Below are positions 43,875 through 50,580 of a stretch of DNA of 64,000 bases, piece after piece. The position numbers and the translations under genes were made by a program. This DNA is from SZAS-79 sp965279075 (GTDB lineage: Bacteria; Pseudomonadota; Gammaproteobacteria; Burkholderiales; SG8-39), in contig CBDIHI010000006.1 in the NCBI GenBank assembly GCA_965279075.1, positions 186,001-250,000 of the forward strand, in the 5' to 3' direction. Positions within the stretch are counted from its first letter, which is position 1. Each line of letters begins with the position of its first letter. The notes beneath the pieces are model-generated. The model made no database searches, had not been told where the DNA came from, and worked only from the letters and a program-made list of their open reading frames with translations.

Positions 43875-43944
43875 GCCCAACCCGGCAGTCCACACGGACG
43901 CTGCGCGATAATGCCGCGCAGCGCTGGTTACTTCCACGTTGGGC
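43875..43944 (+). other. attC site 1 (70 bp)
   Basis: It starts with R'' GCCCAAC (43875-43881) and ends with R' GTTGGGC (43938-43944), which are exact complements. Between them an imperfect inverted structure includes GCTGCGCG (43900-43907) pairing with CGCGCAGC (43915-43922). Size, cores and folding fit an integron attC (59-base element) in the plus orientation. Confidence 0.85.
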
Positions 43945-43980
43945 TGCATAGGAAGGTTCTCACTTCACAGGTGCGCACTG

Positions 43981-44301
43981 ATGACCATAAACATCAACAA
44001 TCTCACTGAGGCGGAACTGGTCGATCTCAACAACCGGATTGTCGAGCGATTGCGGTTTCTGCATCAAGCACGCGCGCATTCGAGAATGCTCGACTTCAAA
44101 ATTGGTGATCGTGTCTCATTTCAGCCAGACGGCGGCCCATTGTTGGTTGGCGTTCTCACCCGGTACAACAAGAAAACGGTCACCGTCATCACCGAAGGTG
44201 GCGAACGCTGGAACGTTGCCCCCGGTCTGCTGCGTCGCATTGTGGAATCGGGTAGCGCAAGCGCTCAGAATCCAAATGTGGTTCCTCTTCGCAAAGGGTA
44301 G
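43981..44301 (+). CDS. cassette 2: small conserved-type protein with KOW/SH3-like segment
   Basis: A 106-residue protein. An N-terminal helix (NLTEAELVDLNNRIVERLRF) is followed by a compact beta-rich part, FKIGDRVSFQPDGG and VLTRYNKKTVTVITEGGERW, that looks like a KOW/SH3 barrel as seen in nucleic-acid or ribosome-binding proteins. I recall similar small proteins from integron cassettes and mobile DNA but have no named family. ATG at 43981 is used; an upstream frame would read through attC1. The gene ends 12 bp before attC2. Confidence 0.7.
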   Translation: MTININNLTEAELVDLNNRIVERLRFLHQARAHSRMLDFKIGDRVSFQPDGGPLLVGVLTRYNKKTVTVITEGGERWNVAPGLLRRIVESGSASAQNPNVVPLRKG

Positions 44302-44313
44302 GCGCGAAATGCA

Positions 44314-44376
44314 GCCCAACCCGGCAACGCACCGGACGCGCCGCGCACACCGTGCGGCAAAACCGGGACGTTATGC
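44314..44376 (+). other. attC site 2 (63 bp)
   Basis: R'' is GCCCAAC (44314-44320) and the right core is GTTATGC (44370-44376). The two do not match each other, but GTTATGC is the exact complement of the R'' at the next site (GCATAAC, 44832). That is what strand exchange between G and TT in R' predicts, since TTATGC arrived with cassette 3. Confidence 0.85.
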
Positions 44377-44428
44377 CGCAAAATTCGGGCGCCCTGCGCG
44401 TATGTGGCGTCCTTGATATGCTGGCGCG

Positions 44429-44617
44429 ATGAAGGTCAGTGAAATACTGCGAATGCTTGCTGACGATGGCTGGGGTCTCGTGGCTACCAAGGGCAGTCAC
44501 CGCCAATTCAAGCATGCCTCAAAGTCTGGCCGTGTAACCGTGCCCGGGAAGCCGAGTGACGACTTGGCACCTGGCACGCTGAACAGTATCCTGAAACAGT
44601 CGGGTCTCAAGAAGTGA
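44429..44617 (+). CDS. hicA: cassette 3: HicA mRNA interferase toxin
   Basis: A 62-residue double-stranded-RNA-binding-fold toxin. MKVSEILRMLADDGWGLVAT leads to GSHRQFKH with the catalytic His at residue 24, then GRVTVPGKPSDDLAPGTLNS and ILKQSGL, all canonical HicA features. It cleaves mRNA when free of its antitoxin. The gene lies 7 bp before hicB within one integron cassette; such toxin-antitoxin cassettes are known to stabilise arrays. Confidence 0.93.
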   Translation: MKVSEILRMLADDGWGLVATKGSHRQFKHASKSGRVTVPGKPSDDLAPGTLNSILKQSGLKK

Positions 44618-44624
44618 GGTTCAA

Positions 44625-44837
44625 ATGCGCTACGCCATCGTGATCGAAAAGGCCGAAAGCAATTATTCGGCATACGTGCCGGATCTTCCCGGGTGTGTGG
44701 CCACGGGCGCCACCGTGGAGGAAGCTGAGGAACAGATCCGTGAGGCAATCGAATTCCATCTCGAAGGCATGCGCGAGGATGGAATTGCTATTCCCCTGCC
44801 GGCAAGCCGCGTCGAGTACGTCGATATTGCGGCATAA
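44625..44837 (+). CDS. hicB: cassette 3: HicB-family antitoxin
   Basis: A 70-residue protein with the HicB partial RNase H fold: YAIVIEKAESNYSAYVPDLP and GCVATGATVEEAEEQIREAI, then EFHLEGMREDGIAIPLPASR. No C-terminal DNA-binding domain is present, so it is the short form. Its stop codon lies inside the R'' core of attC3 (GCATAAC), meaning the cassette end supplies the stop. Confidence 0.93.
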   Translation: MRYAIVIEKAESNYSAYVPDLPGCVATGATVEEAEEQIREAIEFHLEGMREDGIAIPLPASRVEYVDIAA

Positions 44838-44918
44838 CCCGGCAACGCGCCGGACGCGCGGCGGGCGCCGCCCGGTGCATGCGCCAGTGCGCGCGCGCCG
44901 GTGGTTTCCACGTTGGAC
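44832..44918 (+). other. attC site 3 (87 bp)
   Basis: R'' GCATAAC (44832-44838) complements the left junction of its own cassette (GTTATGC, 44370). The right core GTTGGAC (44912-44918) in turn complements the next R'' (GTCCAAC, 45301). The internal sequence is very GC-rich with several self-complementary stretches. Confidence 0.85.
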
Positions 44919-44927
44919 CTCGCCAGA

Positions 44928-45293
44928 ATGACCCCCTTGGAAGTCTTTGCGGCACAACCGGCGGGCTTGAAGGTCTGGCTGCTGTGGCTGTTCTCAATTA
45001 ACGCGGCAAGCATCCTGTTCGTTCGGCGCCTCGAAGCCCGGTGGGTCGTCAGCGCAATGGCGCTGAATCTCCTGAGCATGATGGCGCTCCTCAAACTGTA
45101 TGGAGGTGGCCACCACATGAGCTTGCCGCACGTTGTCCTGTGGACACCGTTACTAGTATTTCTCGCGCTTAGGGCGCAGCTGATCGCACATCAGTCCCGC
45201 GTCTATGCCACCTGGGCGGCACTTCTGTTTTGCTCCAATGCCACTTCGCTTGCCCTCGACTACTTGAACCTCGCCAAATGGGCCTTTGCGTGA
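44928..45293 (+). CDS. cassette 4: small membrane protein, unknown
   Basis: A 121-residue protein with four predicted membrane helices: LKVWLLWLFSINAASILFVR, VVSAMALNLLSMMALLKLYG, VVLWTPLLVFLALRAQLIAH and YATWAALLFCSNATSLALDY. No family was recognised. ATG at 44928 is only 9 bases inside the cassette and has no Shine-Dalgarno, so translation may depend on upstream ribosomes or a leaderless start. The gene ends 7 bp before attC4. Confidence 0.7.
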   Translation: MTPLEVFAAQPAGLKVWLLWLFSINAASILFVRRLEARWVVSAMALNLLSMMALLKLYGGGHHMSLPHVVLWTPLLVFLALRAQLIAHQSRVYATWAALLFCSNATSLALDYLNLAKWAFA

Positions 45294-45300
45294 AGGCGTG

Positions 45301-45372
45301 GTCCAACAACGGGTTCCATCGGACGGTCCTCGCGCTACGCGCTCGGCCTGCCGCTGAACCCGGACGTTGGGC
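45301..45372 (+). other. attC site 4 (72 bp)
   Basis: R'' GTCCAAC (45301-45307) complements its cassette's left junction GTTGGAC (44912). The right core is GTTGGGC (45366-45372). CGCGCTACGCGC near the middle and flanking complementary arms give the expected folded form. Confidence 0.85.
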
Positions 45373-45414
45373 TCGTAGACCTGTTGCTTCTAAAAAACCA
45401 GAAAGGAGAAATTG

Positions 45415-45795
45415 ATGCACAAGCCATCTTCCATACTTTTTCTCATGGCCCTGTCCGCGTCTGCTTCGGCGGGCACGCCGCTAAGCGGGGAGCAGATTAA
45501 ACAGCTCGTTTCAGGCAATACGGTAGCCCTCTACTCGCACGCCAGGAGCCAAAACTACACGATCCACTATGCTACCGATGGATCAGCCGCTTCCCGCGAT
45601 GATAGCGATGGCAAGATTGTTAAAGGAACCTGGCGCATCATCGATTCGAGTAAATGGTGCAACCATTGGACTGGGGCTGCAGAACGCTGTGGACAGGTCA
45701 TTGACAATGGCGACGGCACTTACAATCGTATGGAAAGTGGGAGTCTGCGCTCGGTCTGGAAGAAGATTTATCCAGGCAACACCATCTCAAAATAG
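45415..45795 (+). CDS. cassette 5: secreted small protein, unknown
   Basis: A 126-residue protein with a clear signal peptide (MHKPSSILFLMALSASASAG). The mature part starts TPLSGEQIKQLVSGNTVALY, and CNHWTGAAERCGQVIDNGDG contains the only two cysteines (likely a disulfide). The L-S-G-x-x-I-x2-L-x-S-G-N-T pattern is reminiscent of small periplasmic DUF995-like proteins, but this is a weak resemblance. It has a good ribosome site (AAAGGAGAA) 5-6 bases before ATG 45415; a TTG directly upstream is an alternative. Confidence 0.72.
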   Translation: MHKPSSILFLMALSASASAGTPLSGEQIKQLVSGNTVALYSHARSQNYTIHYATDGSAASRDDSDGKIVKGTWRIIDSSKWCNHWTGAAERCGQVIDNGDGTYNRMESGSLRSVWKKIYPGNTISK

Positions 45796-45797
45796 GA

Positions 45798-45947
45798 ATC
45801 TCGGCAATAAGTGATATCCAGTCCGCATTCGAATGGTACGAAAGGCAGCGACGCGGTCTTGGTGAGCAATACCTGGGCGCCTTGCGGGAGAAACTGGAAT
45901 TCGTCCGCGAGCACCCGCAGGCAAGTCCCGCGAACCTCATCCGATAA
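45798..45947 (+). pseudogene. RelE/ParE-family toxin remnant
   Basis: Forty-nine codons in one frame read ISDIQSAFEWYERQRRGLGE then QYLGALREKLEFVREHPQAS, an excellent match to the central helical hairpin of ParE/RelE toxins. The N-terminal beta strand and the C-terminal catalytic half are missing and a TAA stop follows at 45945. No antitoxin gene is visible. It is a decayed piece inside the fifth cassette. Confidence 0.75.
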
Positions 45948-45967
45948 AGTAGGCGCCTCGGCCTAAC

Positions 45968-46000
45968 GCCCAACTCGAGGCGAGCCAAGCACCGTAAGCG
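45968..46000 (+). other. truncated attC site 5 (R'' half only)
   Basis: GCCCAAC (45968-45974) complements the left junction of cassette 5 (GTTGGGC at 45366), as expected for its own R''. No R' core (GTTRRRY) follows before the scramblase-like gene. The array therefore ends in a broken site. The right limit given here is arbitrary. Confidence 0.5.
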
Positions 46001-46015
46001 CCTCCAGGGAAAAAC

Positions 46016-46603
46016 ATGCACGCCGCACTGCAAAGCAACCAGTTCTTCGTAAAAGAGCAGGTCGGCCTCCTCAAGGCGTCGAACAGCTACGACATCTTCG
46101 ACCCGGCCACCGGCACGAAGGTCATGGAATGCCGCGAGCCGAACCTCGGCATGCTGGCGAGCCTGTTCCGCTTCACGGACTTCAAGCGCATGACGCCCTT
46201 CGAGCTGGAGGTGCGCGCCAGCGACGGCCAGAAGGTGCTGACGGTGAAGCGGGGGTTCTCGCTGTTCCTCTCCAAGGTCGACGTGCTCGACGAAACGGGC
46301 CGCCGGGTAGGCGGGTTCCAGCAGAGGTTCTTCTCGATCGGCGGGAAGTTCGACGTGCTGTATTCGAACGACCGCGTGGCCTGCACGCTGCAGGGAACCT
46401 GGACGAGCTGGGACTTCCGCTTCATGGACGGGCAGGTGGAGCTGGCAAGGGTCTCGAAGGAGTGGGCGGGCCTCGGCAAGGAGCTGTTCACCTCGGCGGA
46501 CAACTACGTGCTCTCGGTGAACAGCGTCCTGGCGCCGGATAACCCCGTGCGCATCCTCGTCCTCGCGGCGGTGATGTGCATAGACATGGTGCTGAAGGAG
46601 TAG
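46016..46603 (+). CDS. LURP-one/phospholipid scramblase-related protein (tubby-like fold)
   Basis: A 195-residue protein: FFVKEQVGLLKASNSYDIFD, FELEVRASDGQKVLTVKRGF, VDVLDETGRRVGGFQQRFFS and GGKFDVLYSNDRVACTLQGT follow the repeated beta-strand pattern of the tubby C-terminal-like/LOR family, with a hydrophobic C-terminal helix (ILVLAAVMCIDMVL). The function in bacteria is unknown. GC content returns to the genome norm here, so it is the first native gene after the cassette island. The ribosome site is CCAGGGAAAAAC. Confidence 0.8.
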   Translation: MHAALQSNQFFVKEQVGLLKASNSYDIFDPATGTKVMECREPNLGMLASLFRFTDFKRMTPFELEVRASDGQKVLTVKRGFSLFLSKVDVLDETGRRVGGFQQRFFSIGGKFDVLYSNDRVACTLQGTWTSWDFRFMDGQVELARVSKEWAGLGKELFTSADNYVLSVNSVLAPDNPVRILVLAAVMCIDMVLKE

Positions 46604-46605
46604 GG

Positions 46606-47850
46606 ATGCGCAAAGCCTTCGCAGGGTTCGCGGCGGCGCTGCTGCTGGCGGGCCTCGCCTACGCCGACCCCGACGAGGACCGCCTGGGCAAGTCGCAGGG
46701 CTACCCGGTCGGCAACGCGCAGTCCTGGTACCAGAACCCCTACCGCGTGGGCTCGTGGTCGGCGCTGGACCGCGTGCAGGGCGTGCAGGTCCGCAAGGTG
46801 GCGCGAGGCAAGGAGGTCACGCCGCTGCCGCGCATGGCGAACCCGCCACCCATCCGCTACCGGCACCGCAACGTCAGCTACACGCTGGAGCAATACACCG
46901 AGCACCAGCGCACGAACGGGCTCCTGGTGATCAAGGACGGCGAGATCGTGGCCGAGCGCTACGGCTACGGCCGCACGGAAGACGCCAGGTTCATCTCGTT
47001 CTCGATGGCCAAGAGCGTCACGTCGCTGCTGGTCGGCAAGGCACTCGAAGCAGGGAAGATAGGGTCGCTTGACGACCCGGCGGAGAAGTACGACAAGACC
47101 CTCGCCGGCAGCCCGTACGGGGCGACGTCGGTCCGCCACCTGCTGCGCATGAGTTCGGGCCTCGTGTTCACCGAACGCTACGACGGCAACGACGACATCT
47201 CGCGCCTTTCCCGCGCGCTGGCGGGCGCGCAGGGGGCGTGGTCGCCCATCGACGTGCTGCGCTCGGTCAAGGAGCGCCACTCCCCGCCGGGGGAGAAATT
47301 CACCTACGCGAGCGCGGAGACCGCGGTCCTCGGCCGCGTGCTGGCAGCGGCGACGGGCCGCACGGTCGCGGACCTCACGACCGAATGGCTGTGGCAGCCG
47401 ATGGGCGCGGAGCAGGACGCGTTCTGGCGCGTGTCGGTGGACGGCAGCGAGCAGGCCCACGGCGGCTTCAACGCCACGCTGCGCGACTGGGGGCGGCTGG
47501 GGATGCTGCTCGCCCGGGACGGAAAGGTCGCTGGTAAGCAGGTGCTGCCGCTGGACTACCTGCTCGACGCCACCGACCCGGCCCGCCAGCCGCCGGCCTT
47601 CCGGCCGCGCGTGGCGACGCCGTTCTTCGGCTACGGCTACCAGTTCTGGCTTCTGCCGACGAAGGAGCGCACGTTCCTGATGCAGGGCATCCACGGGCAG
47701 TCGGTGTTCGTCCAGCCCGCGACGGGCATCGTGCTGGTGCTGGCCTCGGTCTGGGAGCAGGCGAGCGGCCGGCAGGATCCGCTGCCCTACGAAGAGCGCG
47801 GCGCGCTGTGGCGCGGCGTGCTGGAGTCGCTCGGGGGCCGGTCGAACTGA
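46606..47850 (+). CDS. serine hydrolase, beta-lactamase/NylB type
   Basis: A 414-residue exported class C beta-lactamase-like hydrolase. The signal peptide is MRKAFAGFAAALLLAGLAYA. The catalytic Ser-x-x-Lys is in FISFSMAKSVTSLLVGK near residue 136, and the second motif is YASAE (Tyr-x-Ser). LLRMSSGLVFTERYDGNDD and HGGFNATLRDWGRLGMLLAR are typical of 6-aminohexanoate-dimer hydrolase relatives. Real substrate is unknown; esterase or amidase activity is likely. It is 2 bp after the scramblase-like gene. Confidence 0.88.
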   Translation: MRKAFAGFAAALLLAGLAYADPDEDRLGKSQGYPVGNAQSWYQNPYRVGSWSALDRVQGVQVRKVARGKEVTPLPRMANPPPIRYRHRNVSYTLEQYTEHQRTNGLLVIKDGEIVAERYGYGRTEDARFISFSMAKSVTSLLVGKALEAGKIGSLDDPAEKYDKTLAGSPYGATSVRHLLRMSSGLVFTERYDGNDDISRLSRALAGAQGAWSPIDVLRSVKERHSPPGEKFTYASAETAVLGRVLAAATGRTVADLTTEWLWQPMGAEQDAFWRVSVDGSEQAHGGFNATLRDWGRLGMLLARDGKVAGKQVLPLDYLLDATDPARQPPAFRPRVATPFFGYGYQFWLLPTKERTFLMQGIHGQSVFVQPATGIVLVLASVWEQASGRQDPLPYEERGALWRGVLESLGGRSN

Positions 47851-47851
47851 C

Positions 47852-48283
47852 CTACTTCTTGTCCGCCAGGCGCACGCGCACCGTGCCGATGGCCTTGGCC
47901 ACCAGCGACCCGTCCTCATTCCTGAGTTCGCCCTCGGCAAATACGGTGTTGCGGCCGGGCTTGAGCACGCGGGCTTCCGCGACCATCCGGCCCTTGCCCA
48001 CGCCAATGAACTGCATGGACAGGTCGATCGTGATGACGCCGACCGAGTCGGCGTGCTGGCTGCGCGCCGCCGTGCACAGCGCCACGTCCATGATCGACAT
48101 GATCAGCCCGCCGTGCGCCGTGCCGAAACTGTTGGTGAACTCCGGCAGCACCTCGACCGACAGCGCCGCCGTGCCGTCGCCGATCGAGTCGACTTCGATG
48201 CCAAGGTGGCCGACGAAGGGGATCCTCTTCTGGAACTCGCGCGCGAACTCGGCGTTCTTTTCCTTGAGGTGCGCGGCGCTCAT
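47852..48283 (-). CDS. PaaI-type hotdog-fold acyl-CoA thioesterase
   Basis: A 143-residue hotdog protein. FTNSFGTAHGGLIMSIMDVA is the catalytic helix region with the conserved G-x-x-H-G-G motif, followed by VITIDLSMQFIGVGKGRMVA. It likely hydrolyses an acyl- or aryl-CoA. The ATG at 48283 overlaps the SDR stop (ATGA), so it is co-translated with the SDR upstream. It ends 1 bp from the opposing serine hydrolase gene. Confidence 0.9.
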   Translation of the reverse strand: MSAAHLKEKNAEFAREFQKRIPFVGHLGIEVDSIGDGTAALSVEVLPEFTNSFGTAHGGLIMSIMDVALCTAARSQHADSVGVITIDLSMQFIGVGKGRMVAEARVLKPGRNTVFAEGELRNEDGSLVAKAIGTVRVRLADKK

Positions 48284-49056
48284 ATGATCGTCGCGCCGCC
48301 GTCCACCGCGATGGCCTGGCCGGTGATGTGGCGCGAGGCCTCGGACGCGAGCAGCACGGCGAGGCCCTTCAGGTCCTCGTCGTTGCCCAGGCGCCCGGTG
48401 GGCGTGGCCTGGCGCACCCACTGGCCGGCCGAATCCAGCGTGGCCTTGGTCATCCTGGAGGGGAAGAACCCCGGGCAGATCGCGTTCACGGTGATGCCGT
48501 GGCAGCCCCACTCGGTGGCGAGCTGGCGCGTGATCCCGACCACGCCGTGCTTGGTCGCGACGTAGGCCACGTTCTTCAGGAGGCGCATGTCGGTGGCCTG
48601 GATGCCGTTGACCGAGGCGATGTTGATGATGCGCCCCCACTGGGCGGGGATCATCGAGCGCTTGGCGAGGATCTGCGACAGCAGGAACATGCCGGACATG
48701 TTCAAGCTGACCAGCTTGTCCCAGGCCTCCATCGGGTGGTCCTCGGCCGGCGCGCCCCAGGTGGCGCCGGCGTTGTTGACGAGGATGTCGACCTTGCCGA
48801 ACTTCGCGAGCAGCGCGGCGGCGAGCGGCTCCACATGGTCGCGCTTGCCGAGGTCGTTCACGTAGGCCGTGGCCCCGATGCCGAGCGCCTTGAGGTGCGC
48901 GACGGCCTCGTCGAGCTCGTCCTTCTTGCGCGCGGTGATGGCGATCTTGGCGCCCATTTCGCCCAGGGCCTCGGCCATCTGCAGGCCGAGCCCGCGCGAG
49001 CCGCCGGTGACGACCGCGACGCGGCCGGTCAGGTCGAGCAGTTGTTTGACGCCCAT
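48280..49056 (-). CDS. short-chain dehydrogenase/reductase (SDR)
   Basis: A 258-residue SDR: VAVVTGGSRGLGLQMAEALG, ILVNNAGATWGAPAEDHPME, IINIASVNGIQATDMRLLKN and Tyr-x3-Lys in YVATK, then VNAICPGFFPSRMT. ATG at 49056 is preferred for its AAGG site; GTG at 49062 overlapping the aldehyde dehydrogenase stop is an alternative. It belongs to a three-gene minus-strand set of aldehyde dehydrogenase, SDR and thioesterase. Confidence 0.92.
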   Translation of the reverse strand: MGVKQLLDLTGRVAVVTGGSRGLGLQMAEALGEMGAKIAITARKKDELDEAVAHLKALGIGATAYVNDLGKRDHVEPLAAALLAKFGKVDILVNNAGATWGAPAEDHPMEAWDKLVSLNMSGMFLLSQILAKRSMIPAQWGRIINIASVNGIQATDMRLLKNVAYVATKHGVVGITRQLATEWGCHGITVNAICPGFFPSRMTKATLDSAGQWVRQATPTGRLGNDEDLKGLAVLLASEASRHITGQAIAVDGGATII

Positions 49057-49058
49057 GG

Positions 49059-50486
49059 TCACGCCTTCATTTGCAGCGATTTGTATTCCAGGAATTCCTC
49101 GAGGCCGTAGACGCCCGCCTCACGCCCGTGCCCCGACTGCTTGAACCCGCCGAAAGGCGCATTCATGTTGAACGGCCCGCCGTTGATGTCGACCTGCCCC
49201 GCGCGCAGGCGCCGCGCGACCTTCTGCGCCCGGCCCGCGTCCGCCGACCACACGCCGGCCGCCAGGCCGTAGATGGTGTCGTTGGCGATCCGCACGGCGT
49301 CTTCCTCGTCCTTGTAGGTGATGATGGACAGCACCGGCCCGAAGATCTCCTCCTGGGCGATGGTGGACTTGGGGTTCACCTTGCCGAAGATCGTGGGCTT
49401 CACGAAGTAGCCGCCGGGGGCCAGGCCTTCGGGCGCATCGGCGCCGCCCGCGACTAGCTCGGCGCCGTCTGCGATGCCCTTGGCGATGAAGCCGCGTACG
49501 CGTTCCAGCTGCGCGGCGGAAGTCAGCGGCCCGAGGCGCGTGGTCTCCTGCATCGGGTCCCCCGGCGCGAAGGTCTTGGCCACCTCGGCGGCAAGGGCTT
49601 TCGCTTCTTCGTACTTCGCCTCGGGCACGAGCATGCGCGTGAACGCGGTGCAGGTCTGGCCGGAGTTGAGGTAGCAGTTGCCCACCGTGCCCTTGACGGC
49701 CGTGGCGAGGTCCGCGTCGTCGAGGATCACGGAGGCCGACTTGCCGCCGAGCTCCAGCGTCACGCGCTTGACCGTCTGCGCGGCGACTTCCGAGATCCGC
49801 TTGCCGGCGCGGGTCGAGCCGGTGAACGAGATCGCGTCCACCTGCGGGTGCTTCACCAGCGCCTCGCCGACCACCGGGCCCATGCCCGTCACCATGTTGA
49901 ACACGCCCGCCGGCAGGCCGGCCTCGTGGATGACCTCGGCCAGCAGGTAGGCGTTGAAGGGCGCAACCTCGGAGGGCTTGAGGACCACGGTGCAGCCCGC
50001 GGCCAGCGCCGGCGCCACCTTGAGGGCGATCTGGTGCAGCGGGTAGTTCCACGGTGTGATCGCGCCGACGACGCCGACGGCATCGCGCACGACCAGCGAG
50101 TTGCCCACCTGGGCTTCGAAGGCGAACTCGCCCGCCATTTTCGCGTAGTTGCCGAAGGTTGCGATCGGCAGGCCCGCCTGGATGCGCGAGGCCATCTTGA
50201 TCGGCATGCCGACTTCCTGCGCGATGATCTTCGCGAGCTCTTCCGCGCGAGCCTTGAGGCCGGCGGCGATCTTGCCGAGGTATTCGGCACGTTTCGCGGC
50301 CGGGGTCTGCGACCAGGCGTCGAATGCAGCGCGTGCGGCAGCGACGGCCGCTTCGATGTCCTTCTCGCCGCCCGCGGGCACCGAGCCCATCACCGCGCCG
50401 GTGCCGGCGTTGTGGACGTCGATTTTTTCCTTGGTGGACGGGACGGCCCACTGGCCGTTGATGTAGAACTTGTCGGTGTTTGCCAT
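49059..50486 (-). CDS. NAD(P)-dependent aldehyde dehydrogenase
   Basis: A 475-residue aldehyde dehydrogenase. GVVGAITPWNYPLHQIALKV binds the cofactor, RVTLELGGKSASVIL holds the general-base Glu (about residue 246) and NSGQTCTAFTRMLVP the nucleophilic Cys (about 280). EEIFGPVLSIITY and NAPFGGFKQSGHGREAGVYG are also family hallmarks. It faces the zinc alcohol dehydrogenase across a 94-bp divergent gap, so alcohol to aldehyde to acid oxidation is a natural pairing. Confidence 0.95.
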   Translation of the reverse strand: MANTDKFYINGQWAVPSTKEKIDVHNAGTGAVMGSVPAGGEKDIEAAVAAARAAFDAWSQTPAAKRAEYLGKIAAGLKARAEELAKIIAQEVGMPIKMASRIQAGLPIATFGNYAKMAGEFAFEAQVGNSLVVRDAVGVVGAITPWNYPLHQIALKVAPALAAGCTVVLKPSEVAPFNAYLLAEVIHEAGLPAGVFNMVTGMGPVVGEALVKHPQVDAISFTGSTRAGKRISEVAAQTVKRVTLELGGKSASVILDDADLATAVKGTVGNCYLNSGQTCTAFTRMLVPEAKYEEAKALAAEVAKTFAPGDPMQETTRLGPLTSAAQLERVRGFIAKGIADGAELVAGGADAPEGLAPGGYFVKPTIFGKVNPKSTIAQEEIFGPVLSIITYKDEEDAVRIANDTIYGLAAGVWSADAGRAQKVARRLRAGQVDINGGPFNMNAPFGGFKQSGHGREAGVYGLEEFLEYKSLQMKA

Positions 50487-50580
50487 GACGGATTCCAGCT
50501 CGGGGAAAGGCGGTATTTTAGACCAGCGACCGGGCTATACTCGACCCAAATCAAGCAGCACCCCCCTCCAGGAGACAAGC
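50487..50580. promoter_or_regulatory. short divergent promoter region
   Basis: The gap holds TATACT at 50536-50541 (plus-strand -10 candidate for the alcohol dehydrogenase) and TAAAAT on the minus strand (50515-50520; -10 candidate for the aldehyde dehydrogenase). Neither has a good -35. The alcohol dehydrogenase ribosome site is CAGGAGACAAGC. Confidence 0.35.

Noticed and set aside
45798..45947. Intact RelE/ParE toxin
   Set aside because: Only the central helical part is present, the start region is absent and a stop follows early; no antitoxin is visible. It is listed as a pseudogene.
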